Shown here: positions 17,551-26,464 of the stretch, in pieces | How the letters are laid out: every line of letters starts with the position of its first letter | Numbering within the stretch: the first letter of the stretch is position 1 | Assembly (NCBI GenBank): GCA_030028905.1 | Contig: JALDYZ010000003.1 | Location: 454,349-518,348 of the forward strand | Source of the DNA: Ferirhizobium litorale | Lineage (GTDB): Bacteria > Pseudomonadota > Alphaproteobacteria > Rhizobiales > Rhizobiaceae | Direction: 5' to 3' | DNA length: 64,000 bases | The notes under the pieces: model-generated | Seen by the model: the letters and a program-made list of their open reading frames with translations, nothing else | What the model was told of the DNA's origin: nothing | Databases searched by the model: none | Translations under genes and position numbers: made by a program

Positions 17551-18818
17551 TCACTTCAACTATCTCTCGTTTGGGGTCTCTGGTTCTGCAAGCCGGAGCT
17601 CTCGTCTTATTTTCGGAAAGTCATGTGTTGGCGCAGGACAACGCCCAGGCGGCCAAGGGCGCCCGCTTGGCGACGCTCGATGAGCATGGCCTGATGCTGC
17701 AATCTCCCGACGGCGGCGTGAAATTCCACCTGGGCGGTCGTCTGCACGTTGATTTCGGAACCGGCGACAGTTCGGTTGTTACGGGCGAATTTCCCGAGCA
17801 TGTCGATTTTCGACGTCTTTGGATCGAGCCGAAGTTGACCATCTATGACGACCTGATCTTGAACTTGCAGTATGACTTCGCCAGCAACACGACCCGGGTC
17901 AACAATCTTCTCGCAACCTACAAGGGCTTCTCCCCCTTCACCGTCACCGTGGGCAATTTCAAGGAGCCCTTCAGCCTCGACGTGCTGACGGCCAACAACG
18001 ACATCATGTTCATGGAGCGCTCGCTTGCGGCCGCCTTTGCTTCTGGGCCGGCGGGACGCAATACCGGTGCGGCCGTCGGTACCCACGGCGACAACTGGAC
18101 GCTTGCCGCCGGTATTTTCGGGGGCAATATAAACCACAGTGTCGACGGGGTCGGTCTTGAAGGAACGGTTCGTGCGACCTACGCGCCTATTCTGAACGCC
18201 CACGAGGTTCTGCATTTCGGCATTTCCGGCAACTATCACTCGCTCTCGGACGACGTCGGCGCGTCCTTCTCCACGACGCCGGAAAGTTTCCTTTTCGATG
18301 CCGCCCTGGTCAGCACGGGCGCAATCGACGACGCAGAGGCAATTGGCCGCCTGGGCTTGGAATTTGCCTGGGCAAATGGCCCGTTCCGGGTACAGGCCGA
18401 GTACATCGCCGCGGAAGTCGACCGCGAAAATAACCCCAACGCCTTCTTTCAGGGAGGCTATCTGCAAGGGGGCTGGGTCATCAATGGCGATGCGGCGCCC
18501 TACGTGCTCCAGGCCGACACGGCGACCGAGGTCGGCATATTCAAGCGGGTGCAGCCGAGGCAGGATCAGCGGTTGTCCCATGGCGGATCCGGAGTATTCG
18601 AGACAGTCGCTCGCTACTCCGCCATCGACCTGTCGAGCCACGACATTCGCGGCGGTTTTCAGCAAGACGTGACGATCGGCCTGAATTGGTATCCTGAACC
18701 GAATGCGCGCTTCATGGCGAACTACATCCATGCCTGGGCCGACCCGGCTTCCAGCAGCCTGGGCGGAGATGACGGGGACGCGGATATCTTCCAGTTGCGG
18801 ATGCAGATCGCATTCTAG
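17544..18818 (+). CDS. OprO/OprP-type outer-membrane porin
   Basis: The 424-residue precursor has a signal peptide (cleavage near SHVLA-QD) and the Porin_O_P organisation: an N-terminal strand pair KFHLGGRLHVDFGTGD, then DFRRLWIEPKLTIYDDLILN and FTVTVGNFKEPFSLDVLTAN (conserved GN-KEPF motif), alternating amphipathic beta strands, and a terminal aromatic residue (QLRMQIAF). Family members are trimeric anion- or phosphate-selective channels; selectivity here is unproven. Its ATG lies at the right edge of the duplicated leader, so expression should share control with the kinase at 21226. It is monocistronic. Confidence 0.88.
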   Translation: MLFTSTISRLGSLVLQAGALVLFSESHVLAQDNAQAAKGARLATLDEHGLMLQSPDGGVKFHLGGRLHVDFGTGDSSVVTGEFPEHVDFRRLWIEPKLTIYDDLILNLQYDFASNTTRVNNLLATYKGFSPFTVTVGNFKEPFSLDVLTANNDIMFMERSLAAAFASGPAGRNTGAAVGTHGDNWTLAAGIFGGNINHSVDGVGLEGTVRATYAPILNAHEVLHFGISGNYHSLSDDVGASFSTTPESFLFDAALVSTGAIDDAEAIGRLGLEFAWANGPFRVQAEYIAAEVDRENNPNAFFQGGYLQGGWVINGDAAPYVLQADTATEVGIFKRVQPRQDQRLSHGGSGVFETVARYSAIDLSSHDIRGGFQQDVTIGLNWYPEPNARFMANYIHAWADPASSSLGGDDGDADIFQLRMQIAF

Positions 18819-18854
18819 AAGTATTCACTTGTGCGAGCAAACGCACGCACGATG

Positions 18855-19197
18855 TCAGGGATCCCGGGTAGAAGACGCACCTTCCTCAAGACGGATCGTA
18901 AGATGACCGACGATAATCGCGGCGCGGGAGGCTGCTTTGACAGCCGGCGGCTCCGGAGACATGGCCGCGAATTCGACTGCCGGCTCACGCAAAACCAGCT
19001 TGCCCTGTAGCGCTGGCGTTCGCCAGGACGGCAGGTGATTGGCCCTCAACCCGAGGCGTTCCGCCACTTCGTTCACCATCGCGCGCCCGGGCGCGCTAGC
19101 CCTCCGAAACGATCCGTGCCTTGACCTCATCCGGCTGTTGGCGATGCGCCTCACGTCGGCCCCGTCGTGTCGTGAGACCTTCCGATGTAATGTCCAT
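18855..19197 (-). mobile_element. IS66-family orfA (tnpA) remnant
   Basis: On the minus strand an ATG at 19197, preceded by AAGGAG, opens MDITSEGLTTRRGRREAHRQ with QPDEVKARIVSEG before an in-frame TAG. In a shifted frame the IS66 TnpA sequence resumes (VNEVAERLGLRANHLPSWRT and AAIIVGHLTIRLEEGASSTR). The gene therefore has a stop and a frameshift and the other IS66 genes (tnpB, tnpC) are absent. It is an inactive relic. Confidence 0.75.
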
Positions 19198-19396
19198 GGA
19201 GAAACTCCTTCCCGCTCATCCATGGAACGTCGATCACGGATCAGGCGACAGCGGGCAACGTGGGGCAAAACAGCGGCTACGTTGTTGTGATTTGAACGTG
19301 AATAAGCCGCTCCTTATGTAAACTCCGGCGGGGCCAGAGTCTAATACGTTGCCGCTAAATACACGTTGGCAATATGAAAATGTCGAGTCAGTACAG

Positions 19397-20485
19397 ATGG
19401 ATGTTCAACGATACCGCAAGAAACGCAAATGGCACGAACTTGATCTCTTGTGCCGTGCTGAAGCGGGGATCGGACCCATCGCGCCTGCCGCCTGCCGTAT
19501 AATCCGGGAACTTGTGGGGGCCGACTCCGTCTTGTTGTTCTGGCTCGATCAGAACGGTCTGCCCGCGGGCCTTTTCTACGAAAGCACCGCAGATTGCGCG
19601 ATTGAGGTCTTCGGTGATGATTACCATCGGTTCTTTTCAGATCCATTGGAGCTCAATGGCACCAACTTGCCTACGGAGAATGAAAATCCCGTCGGAATCC
19701 TGATGAATCCAAGACGGGATTATTTTTGCTCCAAAACCTTCAACCTCATGGTCAAGGCCAGTGCAAACCTCCATTCCGTTGATTTGAAGGTCGACGTTGA
19801 AAGTCAGACACGAGCGGTTGTAATGTTGTTTCGAACCGGGCAAAAGCCGTTTGAGGAACACGACGCATCGTATTTCAGACAGGCACTCCCCTACCTGCGA
19901 CATGCTATCGAACGGCACTCGCCGGAGGGGCCTTGGGAGCGACGCTATGCGCCCGGCCATATGCTTGTCGATTGGTCTGGCACAAAGTTGTTGGCGGTGA
20001 GCGATGAAGCATCCCGCCTTCTCAACGCGTGCGCGATCGTCGGGCAGGACATCCGCGTTGCAGCTTCCGCGACGCTGCCACCGCGATTTGCCGAGGACCT
20101 TTGTCGTCGGCTGGAAACGGCGGGGGTGACAAGCGATATCCTGGACATTCCGTGGGGTCGGCTTCGCGCTACAGCAACACAAATGCATGACGTCTCAACA
20201 AAGGGTACGAAACGGGTGCTCATCTCGCTTGAGATGGAAGTGCCCAAGCGCCTGCGGATTATACATGCGATCCTGGACATGCCGCTGTCGCCGCTTCAAC
20301 GCTTGATCGCACTGGTTGCTGCAGAGGGCGGCTCGCGTGCAGACTGCCTGAGTTCGATGGGGATCAGTAAGGAGGCGCTCAAGAAGCATCTTTCCGTTAT
20401 TTACCGAGCAGTTGGCGTGAATTCGTGGAAAGACTTGGCGATGGCGCTGCAGCGGAACTCGTCGGGAAATTCGACGCCGTTGTGA
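19397..20485 (+). CDS. LuxR-type helix-turn-helix regulator
   Basis: The 362-residue protein has a long N-terminal sensory region with no clear named domain. It ends in a LuxR-family HTH: LSPLQRLIALVAAEGGSRAD, then CLSSMGISKEALKKHLSVIY and RAVGVNSWKDLAMAL (residues about 295-350). The linker before it is uncharacterised. The ATG at 19397 gives MDVQRYRKKRKWHELDLLCR; an in-frame TTG at 19349 is less likely. It lies between the two leader copies, in the same orientation as the porin and kinase, so control of either gene by it is plausible but unproven. Confidence 0.75.
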   Translation: MDVQRYRKKRKWHELDLLCRAEAGIGPIAPAACRIIRELVGADSVLLFWLDQNGLPAGLFYESTADCAIEVFGDDYHRFFSDPLELNGTNLPTENENPVGILMNPRRDYFCSKTFNLMVKASANLHSVDLKVDVESQTRAVVMLFRTGQKPFEEHDASYFRQALPYLRHAIERHSPEGPWERRYAPGHMLVDWSGTKLLAVSDEASRLLNACAIVGQDIRVAASATLPPRFAEDLCRRLETAGVTSDILDIPWGRLRATATQMHDVSTKGTKRVLISLEMEVPKRLRIIHAILDMPLSPLQRLIALVAAEGGSRADCLSSMGISKEALKKHLSVIYRAVGVNSWKDLAMALQRNSSGNSTPL

Positions 20486-20520
20486 ATCACTGATGTTCCG
20501 CGAAATCTGATGGCGGAATT

Positions 20521-20543
20521 GATATGCCCCATCAGGGCATATC
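20521..20543 (+). terminator. Hairpin downstream of the LuxR-type gene
   Basis: Arms GATATGCCC and GGGCATATC form a perfect 9-bp stem with a 5-nt loop, starting about 35 bp after the regulator stop codon. No T tract follows. It may terminate or stabilise the 3' end of the regulator mRNA. Confidence 0.45.
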
Positions 20544-20702
20544 GCTGTGAAGCTACAAGATCGCTTCACTCTCTTCAGATTGAACGCCATATCGCGCGCC
20601 TCGATTTATTCGCGCGGCGATGATCGCTGAGCGACACAGTGCGAAGTCGGGTCTTCGTCACAGCTGAAGTGCATGTAGCTGGACACGCATCCAGAACTTT
20701 TT

Positions 20703-21232
20703 ATCCCCCACAGGGGAATATTCTGACCGGAGAATAACGGGTAGTTGCGAGTGCTCATCCCGATTGCTCACATAAGGCGCGAAGTGAGGTTTCGGTGCCA
20801 ACGCGGATATTACTGCGATGCCCTTGATCCGATTTCAGGCATGCCACCCTTGGCTTGCCTACCGACAGCAGTTGCACTGCTGCCTGCTACAGGAGACGAT
20901 TGCCATGCCAAGCACCTTGAGTGAGTGGAACGAGTTCTTTCTTTGTCGAGGCACGAGTTCGATAGTGCCATTTCTCCGTTTTTTGGCTGTCCTGAGAAAT
21001 CGCTTTGGAAGCGCCACAGGGTCGTCCACGAGGTATCCAGCGAAACATTTTGGTTTGCTCTCAGCAACTCATTTCTAACTGCGCTTTCGCGCGCAGTTAG
21101 TGAGATTTCTCGCCCACAAGAGGCTCCACAACAAACCATCACCACAGAATTGCCGATCCAAGGATTGGCAATTTCACAGGCGCTTGCCCTGCTGAGCCCT
21201 GCCGTTTCAATTCCCGGAGAATTTCATGCTAT
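20703..21232 (+). repeat. Duplicated 530-bp leader, copy 2 (upstream of the sensor kinase)
   Basis: Second copy of the segment described at 17021-17550, offset by exactly 3682 bp. Differences are single-base substitutions, for example T to G near 20944 and three changes next to the ribosome-binding site (about 21205-21217). The small frame equivalent to 17223-17396 is intact here at 20905-21078. The copy again ends at the first codons (ATGCTAT) of the gene it precedes, here a histidine kinase that is unrelated to the porin. Confidence 0.9.
21076..21099 (+). promoter_or_regulatory. Hairpin in leader copy 2
   Basis: The same TAACTGCGC and GCGCAGTTA stem as in copy 1, with identical sequence including the 6-nt loop. 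Its 5' three bases are the stop codon of the small upstream frame 20905-21078. Confidence 0.5.
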
Positions 21233-22698
21233 CAAAAGTATCTGAGGCAGTGGCGGTGCCGAAAAGGCATGCCGTCCGCTACGGACTTATGGTTCTAGTA
21301 CTTGCCGTCACGCTGCCGATAGCGCTAACTCTCAATAGCCTTCATGTCCCCACGGCCTTTGCGACGATGTTGCTCGCCGTCATGTTTTCTGTGTGGAGAT
21401 TTGGTATAGGGCCTGGCTTGGTGGCTTCGGTGTTCACGATTTTCAGCATTAGGTTCTTTCTGCTTGAGCCCCTCTACACAATCGATCCCTTCGCTCTGCC
21501 TGACGAGGAACTGCATGTATTTCTCCTTTTTGGCGAGGCTATCCTGCTACTCTGGCTACTTGGCTCGGCGCAACGACGCGCCCAGGAAAAGCTGAGAGCA
21601 AGCGAAGCATATTTGGCAGATGCCCAGGCGCTGAGCCAGACCGGGAGCGTGAGGTTGATTGTGCCGGATGCCGAAGTCTTCTGGTCCGCGCAGGCATACC
21701 GAGTACTAGGCTATAGCAACGACATCTCACCAAGCGTGCAGCGCATGATTGCACGTGTACATCCCGGTGATGTCGCTTTGGTACACAGCCGGTTCTTCCA
21801 ACTGACAGAGCCTGCGAAACGCATCGATTTCGAACATCGGATCGTGATGCCGGATGGTACCCTCAAGCAGATTGCTGTACTTGGCAAGGCCGAACTCGAA
21901 CGGGGTGGAAAGATCCGGGTTTCGGCTGCGGTTATGGATATGACCGAGGCCAAACGAATAAGTGCATCGCTACGGAAATCTCAAGCCGAGCTTGCCCATG
22001 TCACCAGGTTGACTGCGATGGGAGAACTCGTTGCCTCCATTAGTCACGAAATAAATCAACCGCTCGCAGCGATAAAGTTGAACGCAGAAACTGGCGTAAG
22101 ATGGCTCGACCGGGAACCGCCCCAATTGGACGACGTCCGTCTGAGTTTATCCCGCATCATCGACAATGCAGCGCGCGCTGGAGCTTTGATCTCCAATCTC
22201 CGGAATATGAGCAAAAAAGCAGAGGCCCAAACGAGGCCCCTTGATCTAAACCATGTCGTGACCGACGTCGTACAAATCCTGCAGCGGGAAGCCCAGGACA
22301 AAAACATCCGGTGCATGATTGATCTCGATTCGAACCTCAAGCTGGTGGAAGCCGACGAGGTGCAACTACAGCAGATCCTCGTGAATTTCCTGATGAACGG
22401 CTTCGATGCCATGGCAACGACTCCAGAGAGCGAGCGTCAGATATCAATCCGTTCGCGAAATTGTGAGGACAGTGTTGCCGTTGAAGTGCGGGACGCGGGG
22501 CTTGGGATTCCGGAGGGGGTCGCGGGCCGGCTGTTCGACGCCTTCTTCACCACAAAGCTTCATGGCATGGGCATAGGGCTGTCCATCTGTCGAACGATCG
22601 CGGAAGCTCATGGCGGTAAAGTCGAGGCGTTCAACAACGAGGACAGGGGGGCGACATTTCGTATTGTCCTTCCACAGGCTTCGGCCTTGGTCGCTTGA
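21226..22698 (+). CDS. PAS/DUF4118 sensor histidine kinase
   Basis: This 490-residue membrane kinase starts with a DUF4118-like set of four helices (residues about 20-115: FATMLLAVMFSVWRFGIGPG). It continues with a PAS domain (residues about 125-245, FWSAQAYRVLGYSNDISPSV) and a FixL/ThcR-like transmitter. The kinase boxes are complete: H-box ISHEINQPLAAIKLN, N-box NFLMNGFDAM, G1 DAGLGIPEG, F-box FDAFFTTK and G2 GMGIGLSICRTI. No response regulator gene adjoins it, so its partner is elsewhere. Its ATG closes leader copy 2, suggesting common regulation with the porin gene at 17544. Confidence 0.88.
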   Translation: MLSKVSEAVAVPKRHAVRYGLMVLVLAVTLPIALTLNSLHVPTAFATMLLAVMFSVWRFGIGPGLVASVFTIFSIRFFLLEPLYTIDPFALPDEELHVFLLFGEAILLLWLLGSAQRRAQEKLRASEAYLADAQALSQTGSVRLIVPDAEVFWSAQAYRVLGYSNDISPSVQRMIARVHPGDVALVHSRFFQLTEPAKRIDFEHRIVMPDGTLKQIAVLGKAELERGGKIRVSAAVMDMTEAKRISASLRKSQAELAHVTRLTAMGELVASISHEINQPLAAIKLNAETGVRWLDREPPQLDDVRLSLSRIIDNAARAGALISNLRNMSKKAEAQTRPLDLNHVVTDVVQILQREAQDKNIRCMIDLDSNLKLVEADEVQLQQILVNFLMNGFDAMATTPESERQISIRSRNCEDSVAVEVRDAGLGIPEGVAGRLFDAFFTTKLHGMGIGLSICRTIAEAHGGKVEAFNNEDRGATFRIVLPQASALVA

Positions 22699-22814
22699 AG
22701 GAAACGCCAAACCTGGTCGCCCTGACGTTCTGGACCGTAGTTTTTTCCTCGGGGCGGTATGCGCGGACGCGCAATATGTGTGCGTTCCGGCGACCGTCGC
22801 CTCCGGGATTGCGG

Positions 22815-23174
22815 CGGCGCTGTCAGGTCGGCCTCAACAAGGGTGAGGCTGCGCATAAGCTGAAGCGCGCTGTCTTTTTCCACGAGCGAGGCGAGATCCG
22901 TGATCGGTCGTTCGAAAGCCAGGGGTTCCGCGCCTCAGGGATCAATCTCGTCGTCAGTGCGATCGTGCACTGGAAAACGGTCCATCTTGACCGCGCGGTC
23001 ACACAGCTGAAACTCGCGGGGCGAGACATTCCTGATACTCTGTTGAAGCACATCTCGCCACTCGGTTGGGAACATATCAACCTTACCGGCATCTACACCT
23101 GGGATGCCGAACATCAGATGCCGAGCGGATTTCGATCGCTCCGCCTGCCAGTTGCGCTGCAGCGGGTCGCATAG
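22815..23174 (+). mobile_element. C-terminal remnant of a Tn3-family transposase
   Basis: The plus frame reads QVGLNKGEAAHKLKRAVFFH, then ERGEIRDRSFESQGFRASGI, NLVVSAIVHWKTVHLDRAVT and LLKHISPLGWEHINLTGIYT. These are the highly conserved last 120 residues of Tn3 TnpA. The preceding roughly 850 residues are missing, and the last residues (RSLRLPVALQRVA) have drifted. No resolvase or terminal repeats were found. The kinase gene ends just before it. Confidence 0.8.
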
Positions 23175-23247
23175 GTTCTCATTCCGTTCGCCCTTAGCGT
23201 ACGATTTCGCACTGCTCTTGTTCCGACCCCGGAATGCGACGGGACCG

Positions 23248-24191
23248 CTAGAGGCGCTCTGCGTTGGACGCGCAACGCGCGAGGATCTCTTTCAGGCTGG
23301 GCCTGCCGTGATAATAAAGCGCCGCAGTTCGCTCATATGCGCGTTCGTAAAGCCGGAATGTATCAGGGTCGGAGAGGCTGAACGCGGGAGTGCGGCTGAT
23401 GTCGGGATCGTCGAGTTTCGGGAAACGTCGGTCCTTGTGCGCGAGATGCGCTTACGTGCCGATGAAGGCTTGCACGTCCGGTTGCTCCAGCAGGCAATAG
23501 ACGTCGTAATAATGTCGGAGAAAATTGACAGGGAACTGTCCCGTTTCCTGCTGCTTGCGATAATTGGTGGAGATGGTCTGGAGCTTCTCCACTAGCGTGT
23601 AGCCGGGTTCGTAGCAAGGCACGGCGAGCGCGCGATTATCGATCAGCTCGACGCGCGATGATGCGCAGTCGTAGGCCCAGGAGCTGATATCCTTGTCGAT
23701 GTTGGGTGCCACCGTATCGAAGCCGGCTTCGAGCAATACGCTGCCTTTGAGCACCGACGACGTATCGGTCATCTCCGGACAATAGAGGCGGATGCCGCCG
23801 CTGCGATAACTCTCGTTGTCGAATTCGGTATCGCGCTCGATGCTTTTGATGCCGTCGATCGTGATCGTCTCGGCAAGCCAGTCATGGAAGGCCTTGCGGC
23901 TTTCGCGATGTGCGGGTTTGTCGTGATTAGGGCCGGTCTTGACCCCATCGCCTCGGGAGGTTCGATGCGGATATCGATATCTTCCGAGAAGCGGTTGATG
24001 ATGCGGTAGCCTTTGGAGAGCGATGTGCCGCCCTTCAACTCGAACCGCATCTTCAGCTGCTGCAGGCCGTACAGGCAGTGCATTATCCAGTAGTCTTTCT
24101 CGACCAGCGCCGGCTGCACTTTCATCTCCTCGGCGACGATGCACAGCAATGCCCCGAAATCCTTATGGTTATGCAGGAAATCAGTTGGCAT
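23248..24191 (-). pseudogene. AbiEii-type nucleotidyltransferase toxin, broken
   Basis: Frame 1 begins MPTDFLHNHKDFGALLCIVA and contains the nucleotidyltransferase core LVEKDYWIMHCLYGLQQLKM, then FELKGGTSLSKGYRIINRFS and EDIDIRIEPPE (GGTSLSK and ED-D metal site). A frameshift at about 23940 moves the reading to another frame (AETITIDGIKSIERDTEFDN to LEQPDVQAFIGT), where a TAA at about 23456 stops it; the homologous C-terminus continues behind it (LAHKDRRFPKLDDPDISRTP to a TAG at 23248). The start codon overlaps the antitoxin gene by 11 bp. With two disruptions the toxin is probably inactive while the antitoxin is intact. Confidence 0.82.
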
Positions 24192-24768
24192 GCGCGTCTG
24201 CTACGAGGCCGTTGAAGAATTTACGGGTGCGCACCATGCCGTATTCCTTGGCGGCGCGGGTGAGGGCGCTGCGATTGCCCTGCAGGGCACGCTCTTTCAC
24301 ACGAGCCAGCACCTGCTCGCGGTCTTCGGCCAGATGGTCGAGATTGTTGACCAGGTCGACCAGCAGGAACTCTTTTGTCAGGGTTTTGGGGAAGGCCGGT
24401 TTCTTGCGAAACTCGAATTCCCGACCGCCCAGCGTGAAGTTGCCGTGGCGCTTGTGGTTATAGACGACGGTCTTGTTATAGAGCTGCGTCGCTCCGACAC
24501 CCAGGCTGTTATAGGCGTTGGGCGAGGCGACGAGATACCGGTCATCCTTCAGGAAGGCTTCGACGAGAGCATCATCTTCGGCTGGCGCCTTGCCGAACGC
24601 GGTCTGCTTCGGCCGATGATAGACACCGGTCGATAGTTTGGTCAGGTACCCTTCCGCCATCAGCTGTTGCAGGTGCCGGTCGACCGAGGACGACCATTGG
24701 GTGAGGTCCTCCCGACGGTAGACCTTGCCGGACCGCAGATGCTTTTTCAGTTCCTGTAATTTCGTCAT
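24181..24768 (-). CDS. AbiEi-type (DUF6088) antitoxin, intact
   Basis: The 195-residue protein is a typical DUF6088 antitoxin: an N-terminal winged HTH (KLQELKKHLRSGKVYRREDL, WSSSVDRHLQQLMAEGYLTK) followed by the domain with TAFGKAPAEDDALVEAFLKD and SPNAYNSLGVGATQLYNKTV. In AbiE systems the antitoxin represses its own operon through the N-terminal domain and counteracts a nucleotidyltransferase toxin. Here the adjacent toxin (23248-24191) is disrupted, so the antitoxin is orphaned. No premature stop or shift is visible in the 588-bp gene. Confidence 0.88.
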   Translation of the reverse strand: MTKLQELKKHLRSGKVYRREDLTQWSSSVDRHLQQLMAEGYLTKLSTGVYHRPKQTAFGKAPAEDDALVEAFLKDDRYLVASPNAYNSLGVGATQLYNKTVVYNHKRHGNFTLGGREFEFRKKPAFPKTLTKEFLLVDLVNNLDHLAEDREQVLARVKERALQGNRSALTRAAKEYGMVRTRKFFNGLVADAHAN

Positions 24769-24959
24769 GGGATAGCTCTATAGCGAAATATGGTTGTGAA
24801 TGCAATTTTTTCCAAATTTCATGCAAAATGATGCGTGCTCTAAAGACCTAAAAAGCTGATATTCTGGATACATATATGGACTATCTTCCGCAAATTTCCA
24901 TCATCTGAAAGGTAGAAACCTGCGACCCATTGCCTTCTCCGAGGTCTCAGACGTGACTA

Positions 24960-25620
24960 GGGTCACGATCTGCAATTTGCAGAGCTTGGCGGTGTTTCGG
25001 TTGAGAGTTTCAAGGATCTGTCCGCACTGATGGCTGCAAGCAGCGATAGTGCTGTATCGGGTTTCACAAGGCCGAACGTTGCATTGACTCGAAGCGGGCC
25101 ATCGCGCAGCATGGCGTGCATGATGACGGCAAGACCCCTGGCAAGCGCCACGCGTGCCTTCCTCAGCTCGCGCCGCTTCGCGATCTTCATCGCCCATCCC
25201 TTGAGAGCGAAGCTGCCACGACTGCGGGTTAGAATCGAGTTGGCGGCTTCGTAGAGCAGCTTGCGCACCATACTGTCGCCGTGCTTGGTGATGCGCCCTG
25301 TCCAATCGACTCTCCGGATTGGTGACGTCTGGGGACAAGACCAAAGTAGGCGCCGGCGGTGCGCGATTGACGGAAGCGGCCAACTTCATCGATTGCCGCA
25401 GCAAAAGCAGCAGAGGTTTGAACGCCGACTCCGGGAATGCTCATGAGTTGCCTGCAGGATCGAGATCGGTGGGTGAACTCACGCAGCACCAAATCCATTT
25501 CTTTGATCTGCTTCATCAGCTCAGTTCTCACGGCAAGCAGCGCGGTTATGCTCTGGCCGAGGCCGGGTATGCTTGCCTGCGCACGCCAGAAATCCCTCCG
25601 GGACTACACAAAAGCGGCAT
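24960..25620 (-). mobile_element. IS110-family transposase remnant (C-terminal half)
   Basis: The minus strand encodes REFTHRSRSCRQLMSIPGVG, then VQTSAAFAAAIDEVGRFRQS and AGAYFGLVPRRHQSGES before a one-base shift at about 25310. After it, GRITKHGDSMVRKLLYEAAN and SILTRSRGSFALKGWAMKIA with the RKARVALARGLAVIMHAMLR tail complete the IS110 transposase C-terminus (Tnp_20 domain). The catalytic N-terminal domain is absent. The upstream part (VSRRDFWRAQASIPGLGQSI) contains a stop. Inactive. Confidence 0.75.
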
Positions 25621-25765
25621 AGTCAACTTCATCAAAGATCGGAACCGGTCCAACTTCGGATCCATGCACGAACGCCACCAGGGTGAGCAAACGCCTGCCT
25701 TTGGACATTGGAAGACTCCGCGTGCGGGAAGCAAGCCCCGTCGACAAGACAAGGCCCCCGGGGCG

Positions 25766-26464
25766 TCAGTGGCCGACGCCGAGATAGAGTTCGGCAGCAC
25801 GCTGATCGGCGAGCAGGTTGTCCGCCGGCCCCTCCAGCGCCACCTTGCCGGCATCCATGATCGCACCGCGATCGGATATCGCGAGAGCCTGGCGTGCGCG
25901 CTGCTCGATCAGCAAGACGGCCGTCCCGGTCTTCGCCAGTTCGCCGATGCGACGGAAGCTTTCGTCCGCCATGATCGGAGAGAGCGCCGCCGTCGGCTCG
26001 TCGAGCACGATAACATCCGGACGCGTCATCAGGGCTCGCGCAAACGCGAGTTGCTGTCGCTCGCCGCCAGACAGGCTGCCGGCGCGTGAGCGCCGCCGCT
26101 CGTTGAGAGCCGGAAACAGGTCGAACATTTCGGCAATGCGCTGTTTGCGGTCCTTCACGCCTTCCACCACTTCGAGATTTTCGACAATGGTCAGTGCCGC
26201 GAAGACGTTGGCGGTCTGCGGCACATAGCCGATGCCGGCGCGAGCGCGCTGCTCGGCCGGAACGCGGGTGATGTCGCGGCCCGACAGGGTGACACGGCCG
26301 TTGACGCGCGGGAGAAGGCCGACCACCGCTTTGGCCAGGGTGGATTTTCCCGCGCCGTTGGTGCCCGCGACGGTCAGGATCTCTCCCGTTTCGAGGGAGA
26401 GATTGATTCCGGTCAGAATGTCGGTCTCACCATATCCGCCGGTCAGTTTTTCGATGGTCAGCAT
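25766..26464 (-). CDS. livF: Branched-chain amino acid-type ABC transporter ATPase (LivF)
   Basis: The 232-residue ATPase has Walker A GTNGAGKST (residues about 35-43), signature LSGGERQQLAFARAL, Walker B VIVLDEPTAAL, and the switch His replaced by LLIEQRARQALAIS, normal for LivF-type subunits. It forms the cytoplasmic energising pair with LivG. Its ATG shares one base with the LivG stop codon (TGATG), so the two are translationally coupled. It is the last gene of the operon starting with the tetR at 32410. Substrate assignment rests on the binding protein and amidohydrolase, not on this subunit. Confidence 0.92.
   Translation of the reverse strand: MLTIEKLTGGYGETDILTGINLSLETGEILTVAGTNGAGKSTLAKAVVGLLPRVNGRVTLSGRDITRVPAEQRARAGIGYVPQTANVFAALTIVENLEVVEGVKDRKQRIAEMFDLFPALNERRRSRAGSLSGGERQQLAFARALMTRPDVIVLDEPTAALSPIMADESFRRIGELAKTGTAVLLIEQRARQALAISDRGAIMDAGKVALEGPADNLLADQRAAELYLGVGH

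Noticed and set aside
17607..18731. Long open frame on the strand opposite the porin
   Set aside because: It is an antisense shadow of the GC-rich porin gene with no family-like sequence, and the plus-strand protein matches OprP.
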